Positions 35,806 through 44,453 of a DNA stretch of 64,000 nucleotides are shown here, one piece after another. The stretch is from DATAUD01 sp036268455 (GTDB lineage: Bacteria; Verrucomicrobiota; Verrucomicrobiia; Limisphaerales; Palsa-1400). The position numbers were made by a program, and so were the translations under genes. Position 1 is the first letter of the stretch; each line of letters begins with the position of its first letter. The stretch lies in NCBI GenBank assembly GCA_036268455.1, contig DATAUD010000022.1, positions 156,394 through 220,393 of the forward strand, written 5' to 3'. A model generated the notes under the pieces. It was not told where the DNA came from. It did not search any database and saw only the letters and a list, made by a program, of their open reading frames with translations.

Positions 35806-38800
35806 CCTTTTCCATTCTCGAATGCGGCGGACTTCAACTGCAAAACAAAGCGGCAGGTGGCGCCCTTCCCGGGCCGTGATTCACATGCGTACCGGCCGCC
35901 AATTTTTTCCAGTCTCTGGCGCATGCTGGCCAGGCCTTCTCCCGCTGACGCGGCCGCGGTTGGAGTGAATCCGCGCCCGTTGTCCTCGAGTTCGATGCGC
36001 AGTTCCGGTTCCTGGACATGAATCCGCAGCCACACCTCGGTCGCTTCAGAATGTTTGGCAATGTTGTTCAGCGCTTCCCGCACTGCCAAATAAAGGTGGT
36101 GCCGAACTTCCGAAGTCAATGGCGCCGAAGGAAGGGCGTCCGCCACGTCCAGCCGGCAGCGAATGGCCGTCGGGCTGAAAAATTCCTCCGCAAAATGGCA
36201 GAGATAATTCGCGAGGCTCGCGAGCGAATCATTGGTCGGGTTGATCGCCCAGACAATTTCATCGAGCGAAGCGACCATGTCCCGCGATTTTTCCGAGATT
36301 TGCCACATTCGGCCGCGCGCGTCTTCCGGCGCTCGCGAATCACGGCTTTCCAACGCGCTCAGAAACCGGATTTGCGTCAACGCCGCGCCAAGGTCGTCGT
36401 GCAGATCATGCGCAATGCGGCTGCGCTCCTCTTCCAACTCGCGCCGCCGTTCTGTGTGTTCGTGGTCCCGAATTTCCGCGGCCAGTTGTTGTGAACGTTC
36501 CTCAATTCTTTGGCGGAGCAGGGCGATCCAAATCAGCGCGACCACGATCAGCAACACCATTGCTCCCGCCATGGTAAGCGCCCGGCGGACTGTCCACCAC
36601 GACGGGCTGTCCAGCGTCTTAATATCGCCGCCGGAATTCAGCAGCAATTCAAACGACGTCACTTCCTGGCTCGAGGCGGGGTCACTGCCCTGTCCCTCAT
36701 ATACTCCGGTCAACTCAAGCAGACTGCCGGGCAAAAGGCGCGGCAACGGGCCGTCACTCCGCCTCAGCCGGGCGACAAATCCCCGCGTGTCAGACCGCAT
36801 TTCGAGGGTGTCATCCGTCGGATCGTGGCTGATTTCGATTAACCGCGCCCGCACCTTCACCAGGGTTGCGTCATAACGCCGGCTCAGGAGCGATTGCGGT
36901 TCCAACATCTGCGGCTCCGGCAATTTCGCCGTTCCCGTCCGCCGGGCGATGGCTTCGCGCAGCACCGGTGAGTTGCCCCCAAGTTCCAGAAAGCCCACGG
37001 CCTCGACGAGGTCCCCCGGCTGCAAGTCCACCGGCTCTTTGGTAATAAATCTCAAGCCATCATTTCCATCGGCGAGAAAATATTCGCCATCTCGCTTGTG
37101 CAAAATCTGTCCCGCAATTTTCACACGCTGGAACGCTCCGGCGCGCCAATCGAACAGCAGCAAATCAGAGGCGTGCTTAAGCGGGGTCGCAAACGGGTCG
37201 CGCGGCGCAGCCTCGTCCACCGTGATTGAGGCGTTGGAAAGACGAATTCGCCCGGGTTCTACTTGCTGCGTGTGAATGTCCCGCAGCGGGATCACGCAAC
37301 CTCGCAGGCGAATCAGCGCATTCTCGTATTGTTGAAGCGCCTGCGGTTGGAGGTCCGGAAGGTCCAAACCCAGTTTTCCCGCTCGTGTTAAAAGCGTTGC
37401 TTCGTCGCAATTCACGGATACTACGATCCCTTGCAGTTCGACGTATTCGGTATCCAGGCTGCCGTTGATTAATTGGTCCCACGTCGGACGTAATGGCTCC
37501 GGCAGGGTCCCCGCGCCCAGCCTGACCGCGCGGCTGACTTGGATGTTGGGCGCGAATTCCGCAAACGTTCTGCCTTCAATCTCCCAGTAATCGCCAATGC
37601 GCGGCGCATCGCTGTCCGTCGGCGCCTGCCATCGCGCGTAAATGGACCATGTGGAATCTTGAATAAAAAATCCGCCCTGCAAAATAGACGTGACAATCCC
37701 GCGGATGTTCACCGGGTAACCGCGTTGCCATTGTTTGCGGGTCAATCGTTTGATTTGCTCCACAGTGACAAGCGTCGGGAGGTTGGTTGATATTTGACTC
37801 GACTTCCTCATTGCGACGCCATCGGATTCACTGGGGCGATCGCTCCACCGCTGGGCTTCCGGCTCCCAGAACTCCAATTGGCGAATTCCCGGCGTTAAAA
37901 GCGTCCCGGCCACGATTTGTCCGTCAGCCGTCCGCGTTGCCATGTAAATTCCCGTCACTCGCACTCGGCGGCCGAGCAAAAGCGGCGGCGAAACCCCCGT
38001 GTCGTCCGCCACCTCCACGCGCATCCGGCTGGTGTCGGAGCTTAAGTCCATGTTTAGCTGTCCTGATTTCTCGCTGGCGAATGTCACGGTTCCTTCGGCT
38101 CGCGACCAGCCGATTGCATCCCCCTCGCGCAACGGCTGGCCCGCCGAGATCGGCGACGGTTCCGGTGGCGTGCTCGTGCCTGTCGTGTCAATAACAGGCT
38201 TTTTTTCATCGAGGAACAGCAGAGAACCGTCGTCCGAAATGGTGGTAAACGTATAAAGACCTTCGCGCGGCACATCGATGAAGCCCTTGAATTCCAGCCC
38301 GACTTCATCGGTCCTCGTGACCACCGCAGTGTCAAAATTGCTCGCGATTCCTTCCTTGGCCGGCAGAAGTTTGTCGAAATCCGGAATCCGCAGCCAGCTT
38401 CCCTCGTAACAGCGATAATTCAACCCATGGGCCCAGGTCAGGTTGCTTCGTTGGTAAAAGAGAGCCGATCCTGGAATTCTTTGCCGCGGCAAGCCAGGAC
38501 CTTGGTAATAAACCTCCAATCCATATGGATACTCGTGATTGAACCAGTCCAGCCGCAACGCGTGGCGACCCGCTGTCAAAAAGGTAACGCCCGCGATTTC
38601 GGCCATCGCGTGAATGTCGTCATTGTCCACCAAGGGAAAATCGCGGAAAATCGCCCGCGCGCCCTCAACCGCGCAATTGCCCTGGATGTGGACGATTTGG
38701 CCCACCGCAAGTGACTGTTTCGGCGGTGGAATAGCCAGTAGCATCACTCCTGTATCATCCTTAAACGCCAGGAATTTTCTGTTATCGCTTGCGGCCAGGA

Positions 38801-39152
38801 TCTGCCCCTTTAGGTCAGCGACGCATCGCGCGTGCTGTCCCGCCGCCCCTATTCGACGCAAGTCAGAAACATTTAACGCGAGCGACACCGTCGCGCCTGT
38901 CAGCAGTTGAATGCCCCGATTTTCGACCCGAAGCCGGCTGTATAAAGACGGCGATGTCCCTGCGGCGCTCCGTAATTCAACGGAAAAGCGGTTCGTCCCC
39001 GAAACCAGGCTCAACGCGAGACCTACGCTTGGCAACGGACGAACAAATTCCAGCGTTCCATCCAAAGCCGGGTTCGCTCGCCCCACGCAAATCCACGCCA
39101 TCAAAGCAAAGCATGCGACGGCCCTCCGTCCCGCAATTTCAAACGTGAACAC
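35793..39152 (-). CDS. PA14-containing sensor histidine kinase (HisKA_3 type)
   Basis: The 1119-residue protein probably starts at GTG (39152). After a hydrophobic N-terminus it has a large extracytoplasmic part: a PA14-like domain (residues ~180-350; YGLEVYYQGPGLPRQRIPGS ... TISDDGSLLFLD) and several OB-fold-like repeats (~370-840). A single membrane span follows (LTMAGAMVLLIVVALIWIAL, ~865-885), then the dimerisation/H-box (EERSRIAHDLHDDLGAALTQ, ~His 915) and HATPase_c with REALNNIAKHSEATEVWL and DNGRGFTP. PA14 domains often bind carbohydrate, so mannan oligosaccharides are a likely signal. It is coupled to the response regulator and 50 nt downstream of GH76. Confidence 0.92.
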   Translation of the reverse strand: MFTFEIAGRRAVACFALMAWICVGRANPALDGTLEFVRPLPSVGLALSLVSGTNRFSVELRSAAGTSPSLYSRLRVENRGIQLLTGATVSLALNVSDLRRIGAAGQHARCVADLKGQILAASDNRKFLAFKDDTGVMLLAIPPPKQSLAVGQIVHIQGNCAVEGARAIFRDFPLVDNDDIHAMAEIAGVTFLTAGRHALRLDWFNHEYPYGLEVYYQGPGLPRQRIPGSALFYQRSNLTWAHGLNYRCYEGSWLRIPDFDKLLPAKEGIASNFDTAVVTRTDEVGLEFKGFIDVPREGLYTFTTISDDGSLLFLDEKKPVIDTTGTSTPPEPSPISAGQPLREGDAIGWSRAEGTVTFASEKSGQLNMDLSSDTSRMRVEVADDTGVSPPLLLGRRVRVTGIYMATRTADGQIVAGTLLTPGIRQLEFWEPEAQRWSDRPSESDGVAMRKSSQISTNLPTLVTVEQIKRLTRKQWQRGYPVNIRGIVTSILQGGFFIQDSTWSIYARWQAPTDSDAPRIGDYWEIEGRTFAEFAPNIQVSRAVRLGAGTLPEPLRPTWDQLINGSLDTEYVELQGIVVSVNCDEATLLTRAGKLGLDLPDLQPQALQQYENALIRLRGCVIPLRDIHTQQVEPGRIRLSNASITVDEAAPRDPFATPLKHASDLLLFDWRAGAFQRVKIAGQILHKRDGEYFLADGNDGLRFITKEPVDLQPGDLVEAVGFLELGGNSPVLREAIARRTGTAKLPEPQMLEPQSLLSRRYDATLVKVRARLIEISHDPTDDTLEMRSDTRGFVARLRRSDGPLPRLLPGSLLELTGVYEGQGSDPASSQEVTSFELLLNSGGDIKTLDSPSWWTVRRALTMAGAMVLLIVVALIWIALLRQRIEERSQQLAAEIRDHEHTERRRELEEERSRIAHDLHDDLGAALTQIRFLSALESRDSRAPEDARGRMWQISEKSRDMVASLDEIVWAINPTNDSLASLANYLCHFAEEFFSPTAIRCRLDVADALPSAPLTSEVRHHLYLAVREALNNIAKHSEATEVWLRIHVQEPELRIELEDNGRGFTPTAAASAGEGLASMRQRLEKIGGRYACESRPGKGATCRFVLQLKSAAFENGKGWKE

Positions 39153-39202
39153 TAATCAGGTTATGAATCACGGAATCAGTGAGTCAATGATGAACATCCG
39201 GA

Positions 39203-42200
39203 CTACGGGGAACTTAGTTGATAAAACGCGGAGCCTCCCAGCATCGGAGCGGCAACCTGGGTGAAACCAAGATTCGCGGGTATTGTGACACTCTGTATCA
39301 GCGTCCAGTTTGGCGCGGCGAGATTCGTCGTGGCCCGCAGCGAATAAGTTTGCCCGGGAGAGCCAGTCAAATTGAATAACGCCATCCCGTTGACGGCTTG
39401 TGCTCCTGTGAAAAATGGCACCGCCCCTGGCCGTAGCACGACACTCCGCAGCGTCAATCGCGGCGCATTTGCCGCGCGATACCAATAAACGCGAAAATCA
39501 TAATGAGTCTGCGCTATAAGATTGACGTTCAACGAAAATGTCTGGTAAAGCGCATTGGGAAACCGGCTCCGTGTCAAAGTCTGCGATGCCAGCATGGTGT
39601 TGTTATCACTGTCAATAACAGAAAGCTGCGCCACGGAGCTATTGTCGTAATTAAAATTATCCACCTTCAACTCGAAGAGCACGGAATAGTCCCCCGACGG
39701 TATTGTCGCCGTTCCCGGCCCTCGCGCTAGGTAGCCCGATGCCGATGCCGACAAAGTATCCGCTTCCCATGCGTTTAAGCCGTCCAATTGTCCAATGTCG
39801 TGCGTGAGGTTCGCTCCCGTCCAGTTAATAAGCCCGTCAACCGCCACATCCGAAACAGTCATATCAGGCGCTCCCGATACATTATTCCAGAAAACCCTGA
39901 ATTCCAACGGATCTCCTCCGACGTTGTTGGTGAAGAGCAAGGCAAAATCCTGGGCCACTCCGATTTGCGCAAATGAATTCCAGGGCACAGTTTTGCTGGC
40001 AAGCTCAGTCGATCCATTGTCATCAAGGACATCAAGCGTCGCGAGGCTCGCAGACGAAGAATTTGTCGCATCGACGGCGATTTGAAAGTGTGCCGCGTGC
40101 AATCCGGTCGGCAAATACATGACGTGTGGCCCGCTCTGAAGGTAACCCGCGGCACTGGTATTGGTAGGCCCGCAACTCCACGACAGCGGCGCGGTCGCGG
40201 AGCCAATCGCGTGCGTGAACGCCGGGTCCCCGGACCCCTTGCCGAAAATCAGGTTCGTCGTAATCGGTTCCGCCAGGCCCGCCACTGCCATCAATGCCGA
40301 ACTCTGCCGTGCCGCGTCAACACTATCAACTGGGCCGTTCCAGGACATTCCGAGCTGATTAAAGACATTGCGGTCTTTGAACCAAATCGCATGGGCGGAA
40401 TTGTAGAGAAGGGAATAGCACTGCGGATCGCGGGTCACGTCGTAGAGATAGGCGATATAGCGCATGCAAATGCCTTTGAACTCCGGCACGTCGCCCCCGC
40501 CGCAAGTGGGGTCGCATGGCGAGGCCTCCACAAGAACGTCATTCAGGGTAAGATTGGAAATCACCGCGTGCGCGATGGTTGTGGCTTGGGTCAGATAACT
40601 GGTGGTGCCAGTGGCCTTGTAAAGATCGACTAGTGCGCCGATAAGAACCCCTTGCTCGTATGTGAAAGTCGATTTCCCGTTATTGACGCAGTCAGACAGG
40701 CCGTCGTTAATAAGGCCCTTCGAATTGATCAGTTTGACAGATTGGAACCATTGCCACTCCGTCTGGACCCAATAGAGATAATTGTTCGCGCCGGTGTCGT
40801 TGGGCGTCCGCTGGTGCAATCGAATCGCTGTAAGGAAAAAAAGCTCATTGGCGATGCTGTTTTTGTAAGTTTCGCTTTTGTCCCACCACATTCCTCCGTT
40901 GCAAGTGGCCGTGCTCCAGCCGTTCGTCATGTCGGCGAATATCGTTTTAGCCATCTTCAAAAAATTCGTGTTGCCCGTCAAATCATAACCGCGAATCCAC
41001 GCGTTGGCCCACCATCCCTCATCGTCGTAATAGCCGTCCAGAAAATCGCCGCCGGCATTGAGCGCGAAAGTATTGCTCAAAACTTCAAGATACTGCGGCT
41101 GGTTATCGGCGGCGGCGACGGTTTCCAATGCCTCCAGACAATTGGCCGCGTTCCACCAGCCCGTCGAATTATAAAGCCCGTTCTGGTTGTACCATTGTTG
41201 CATGATATTCCCCGCCACCTCGCTGTTGGCGTTGAAATCGTCTTCCGCCACTGGAAGGACCGATGTGCCGCCGCTGATCGCGAAAATGGCGGCGTTGCCG
41301 TCACCGCCGCCCGACAGCCACGACAACGTCACGCTTGAAACAGGCGAGTTGTTCTCCAACGCCACGTCCGCCGCGTAAATGCACGGGTTGATTTCGTTGA
41401 GAGAACTGATCTCCTTATTATCGACGTCCACACGCCCATTTGCCGCGAAAGCCACGGGCGCTTCCGAAAACCAGTCCGGCACGATAAACGAATTGCTTTC
41501 CGAGAAGCTGTTCGCGTGCAAGACCCTGCATCCGATTGTGACAGGCCCGTTCCCGGCGGCGGTGAGAAAGGATAGGGCGGAGTAGTTGGACGAACTGTTT
41601 AAGGTCACTTTGACCGGCGCGCTGTTCGTTTTTAACAGAATGACGTTGTTGCCCGTATAACTCGGCGCAAGCGTATATAAGTGGTCCGGTGCGGACAGAT
41701 TTGTGATCGTCGATCCAGGGTAGGGCAATCCTGATTCCGGCGAGGCAAGAACATACCCCGTTTCGTACAAGGTGGTCTCCGTGTTGGTAATGCCGGTATC
41801 CATCGTTGCCGTCGTCAGGCCGGTTAGCGCACCAGGCACACCGGCGCTGGCCTCCACTACTATATCTTCGTTGTAACCCGTGACAGCAATTGGCGTAAAG
41901 CTCCCGCCCGCGGAACCACTGACCGCCATGATCGCTCCGTGCCCGCCGCCCGAAACGTAGGCAAAGCTAATGCTTGTGACTGGACTGGAAATATTGCCCA
42001 AAGTTATGTCCAACGAATAGAGTTGCGGGTCATTTCCATTAACGTTTTCAAATGCAAACGTTCCTACGTCCACCCGGCCATTCGCCGTCCAGGCATAATT
42101 AGTGCCGTTGCTAAACCAATCTGGAATGCTCGCCGTTCCTGTGTCCGTGTTGCCGTTTTGATGGTGGACGGAATAGTTGAACGTTACGCCGTTGTGGCCG

Positions 42201-42655
42201 CCGCTTTCCAAAAATGACAAGTGCGTAAACGCCGCCGGCGCAATCAGCGTGAACGCAGCGTTGGTCAAACTCGAATCGAGAAGAATGGCATTATTCGCCG
42301 TGTAACTGGGCGCCATTGTATAGAAGTGCGTGGAGGATGTCTGGCTCGTGAAAGTCGATCCGGCCGGCGGCAAACCCGTTGTCGGCACCGCGCTGTTATA
42401 TCCCTTTTCATACCAACTCGTGCCCGAATTCCCAATCCCTGAGTCCATTGACGCCGTCGTATATCCACCCGGAATCACCGGCGCCGGCGCGGTATTTTCG
42501 ACAACTACATCCTGATTGTAGCTCCCGCTGGGCATAGGCATCGGGAAAAAGCCCGCATGGGCAATGGGAGCCGTTGCGAAGGTTAAAATTACTAAGGCGA
42601 CCCGGCCGAGCAAGGGCAGGGGAGGGCTGTTCTCATTTCTTCTGGCTTGGCACAT
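39203..42655 (-). CDS. Secreted GH76 endo-alpha-1,6-mannanase with repeated binding modules
   Basis: The 1150-residue protein has a signal peptide (..VALVILTFATAPIAHAG). Two copies of the ~210-residue module shared with the lectin protein follow (~35-250 and ~255-470). The GH76 alpha/alpha barrel (~475-800) carries the diagnostic paired aspartates in GYYDDEGWWANAWIRG and CNGGMWWDKSETYKNSIANE. Two carbohydrate-binding-like beta-sandwiches come next (~810-1060), then the FYR-like tail ending AFYQLSSP. GH76 enzymes retain configuration and cut alpha-1,6-mannan backbones, as in yeast mannan. GH125 downstream would trim the products. It is the first gene of a unit with the sensor kinase. Confidence 0.9.
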   Translation of the reverse strand: MCQARRNENSPPLPLLGRVALVILTFATAPIAHAGFFPMPMPSGSYNQDVVVENTAPAPVIPGGYTTASMDSGIGNSGTSWYEKGYNSAVPTTGLPPAGSTFTSQTSSTHFYTMAPSYTANNAILLDSSLTNAAFTLIAPAAFTHLSFLESGGHNGVTFNYSVHHQNGNTDTGTASIPDWFSNGTNYAWTANGRVDVGTFAFENVNGNDPQLYSLDITLGNISSPVTSISFAYVSGGGHGAIMAVSGSAGGSFTPIAVTGYNEDIVVEASAGVPGALTGLTTATMDTGITNTETTLYETGYVLASPESGLPYPGSTITNLSAPDHLYTLAPSYTGNNVILLKTNSAPVKVTLNSSSNYSALSFLTAAGNGPVTIGCRVLHANSFSESNSFIVPDWFSEAPVAFAANGRVDVDNKEISSLNEINPCIYAADVALENNSPVSSVTLSWLSGGGDGNAAIFAISGGTSVLPVAEDDFNANSEVAGNIMQQWYNQNGLYNSTGWWNAANCLEALETVAAADNQPQYLEVLSNTFALNAGGDFLDGYYDDEGWWANAWIRGYDLTGNTNFLKMAKTIFADMTNGWSTATCNGGMWWDKSETYKNSIANELFFLTAIRLHQRTPNDTGANNYLYWVQTEWQWFQSVKLINSKGLINDGLSDCVNNGKSTFTYEQGVLIGALVDLYKATGTTSYLTQATTIAHAVISNLTLNDVLVEASPCDPTCGGGDVPEFKGICMRYIAYLYDVTRDPQCYSLLYNSAHAIWFKDRNVFNQLGMSWNGPVDSVDAARQSSALMAVAGLAEPITTNLIFGKGSGDPAFTHAIGSATAPLSWSCGPTNTSAAGYLQSGPHVMYLPTGLHAAHFQIAVDATNSSSASLATLDVLDDNGSTELASKTVPWNSFAQIGVAQDFALLFTNNVGGDPLEFRVFWNNVSGAPDMTVSDVAVDGLINWTGANLTHDIGQLDGLNAWEADTLSASASGYLARGPGTATIPSGDYSVLFELKVDNFNYDNSSVAQLSVIDSDNNTMLASQTLTRSRFPNALYQTFSLNVNLIAQTHYDFRVYWYRAANAPRLTLRSVVLRPGAVPFFTGAQAVNGMALFNLTGSPGQTYSLRATTNLAAPNWTLIQSVTIPANLGFTQVAAPMLGGSAFYQLSSP

Positions 42656-42724
42656 TCTTGGTCCGCCTCGAGTTTAAGCGCAAAGGACTGCGCGTCAATA
42701 TGACTCGCGGCGCATCGGAATGCG

Positions 42725-42742
42725 ATCATCCAAATGGATGAT
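42725..42742. promoter_or_regulatory. 18-bp palindromic operator, copy 2 (upstream of GH76)
   Basis: ATCATCCAAATGGATGAT, identical to 35127-35144, here extendable to 9-bp arms (GATCATCC...GGATGATC). It lies 69 nt upstream of the GH76 start. About 22 nt downstream of the palindrome is CATATT, a possible -10 box without a good -35, as in activator-dependent promoters. The second copy has TAACCT at the same distance, a weak match. Confidence 0.6.
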
Positions 42743-42744
42743 CT

Positions 42745-43605
42745 TTAAGGAGACGTTAGGCGGAAAAAGAGATTTCCCCTCGGCGGGGCATTGACTGCCT
42801 TTTGATAGTATGGGATCGCCAATGCGGTTTCGATATATCCAGTGCTCAAACTCCATACTGTTTCTCCTGACCACGCGACACCGGGGTTGGTCATCGACAA
42901 TTCGGTCTTTCCCACCCTTGTCAAATAATTCTCGGTCGTCACCGAATTTTGCAATCCATTGGTCGGAGCGCCGGCATCGAAGGAACATAGAAAAACAGTC
43001 TGCCCTTGCATCGCCATCGGTGACGCTTATCACAATCATCACATCCGCCAGATCAGGCGCCATTGCGATCACCATTTCAATGTCCGGCGCGACTTCCCGA
43101 TTGTCGTTATCACTGCAACCCACACAAGGTGTATTCGAGGCCCACGGAAGAACAATCGGCGGCAAAGGAGTATTTGGCAGTTTCTCCAGGCTTTCACATT
43201 TGGTGACATCACCCTCGTTGTAACCCACAAGTTCGACCAATCCCACCGTTTGCCCCGACCCCTTAAGATTATTGACTCCCGGCACGTAGGCGTTCCTAAA
43301 GTCCGTTCCCGGATGATTACCACCATTGACATGAAACATCCTTTCGATGTCACCCGCATTCCCCGCAACATCCACCGCCCCGCGGTTGCGATATCCGCGC
43401 AAGATCTCTAAATGGTTCGATTTGGCATAGTCGATCACCTTTTGATAATCCTCTTTCGTTGGCCCAAACTGTTCTACAAATTGATCTGGCATCCGATAGT
43501 GACGAAAGTTTACATCGCCAGGAGTGTAAACCCATTGGAGTAGGTTGGTTAGCGTGCTTTGGTTGCGCAACAGTACTCCGATCGCCATTGCAACCGAGTA
43601 TCGGA
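42745..43605 (-). pseudogene. S53 (sedolisin/kumamolisin) peptidase remnant
   Basis: The 5' part reads AIGVLLRNQSTLTNLLQWVY, RMPDQFVEQFGPTKEDYQKV and NRGAVDVAGNAGDIERMFHV, a clear pro-kumamolisin activation domain. The next segment, NREVAPDIEMVIAMAPDLAD, corresponds to the catalytic Glu/Asp region. About 80 residues are then missing and the frame shifts near 43010 to GQTVFLCSFDAGAPTNG, where the family has GDSG-like sequence around the oxyanion Asp. After ETVWSLSTGYIETALAIPYY the GTSxxxP catalytic-serine region is missing, and the frame ends in the tail LFFRLTSP. No functional protease is possible. Confidence 0.88.
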
Positions 43606-44235
43606 CGGCGCATCGTTGCCCAGGGCCGAATTATAACTGCCCGTGTTGACATTCAGCTGCGGAGAAACCAATGGCGGTATTGTAGGTTCCCAGCGAGATC
43701 GCGTTGCCGGCGTCGAGGCCGGCGAAAAAGTTTTGCGTGCCGGGATCGCTTAGCAACGAAAGAGTCGCGGGCAATTGCGACAGTGGAATCGTCCCCGTGA
43801 TTTGGCTCGCCGGCGGCGTTCCGGAAACATTACTGGAGGTGGTGGCAAAAATCGCATAAGGAGTGGGCGTAAGCTTCCGCAAAGGCGTCAAGCCCGTGTA
43901 ACTGCCAACCCCGTTGCTGCGCACGCTTACGGCCGCCAGGTGTCATTGCCGGAAAAGACGTCCCCAAAGTCGAGCGCGACGCTGAACAGCCCGTTGGTCA
44001 CAACGATATCCGTTGCCGCGATGGTGCTTCCCACCTTGCTGCCGGTGCCCGCGGTGTTCGGGTACAACGAGAACTCGAAGTCATAAAAACCGTTGGCTGG
44101 ACTGCTGGCATTATTCAACCGGCCTTGATAGGTGAATGCCGTCCCCTGGGCGCGCGCCGTTGAAAATTCAGAAGTCAGAACGAAGAGCGCCAGCGATGCC
44201 AGCGCCATGAGTGAACGATAATATTTGGTTTTCAT
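43606..44235 (-). pseudogene. Remnant of a secreted fibre-like repeat protein
   Basis: The start MKTKYYRSLMALASLALFVL is a signal peptide, followed by AFTYQGRLNNASSPANGFYD and VTNGLFSVALDFGDVFSGND. These are typical of verrucomicrobial tail-fibre-like proteins. A frameshift near 43930 moves the continuation VSVRSNGVGSYTGLTPLRKL, TPTPYAIFA... to another frame. A second shift near 43660 occurs within the head-repeat region (GFSA / NVNTGSYNSALG). The rest of the repeat region and C-terminus are missing and abut the S53 remnant around 43605. At least two frameshifts plus truncation make it inactive. Confidence 0.85.
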
Positions 44236-44393
44236 AAGATTTACTGGCAATGCGCGCAACCGGAAACATACCGGACGCATCGGTCTTTAACTAAGTAAGA
44301 AGAAATCGGGGCGGGGGATTACAAACTTTCGGTTTTTTTGCAGACCTGGGCGTACCGGCCGCCAACTCTACTAAAGCGCTAATACTGTCGCGG

Positions 44394-44416
44394 GGCAGAT
44401 GGGGGGGCGATCTGCC
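44394..44416. repeat. Hairpin in the leader of the TIGR03790 gene
   Basis: Perfect 7-bp stem GGCAGAT/ATCTGCC with a G-rich loop (GGGGGGGCG), located 37 nt before the ATG at 44454. It could be a protein-binding site or an RNA element in the leader. No riboswitch family is recognised. Confidence 0.4.
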
Positions 44417-44453
44417 TTGAACCAGTCTTCACCCTGAGCAAGCATCGCGGAGA

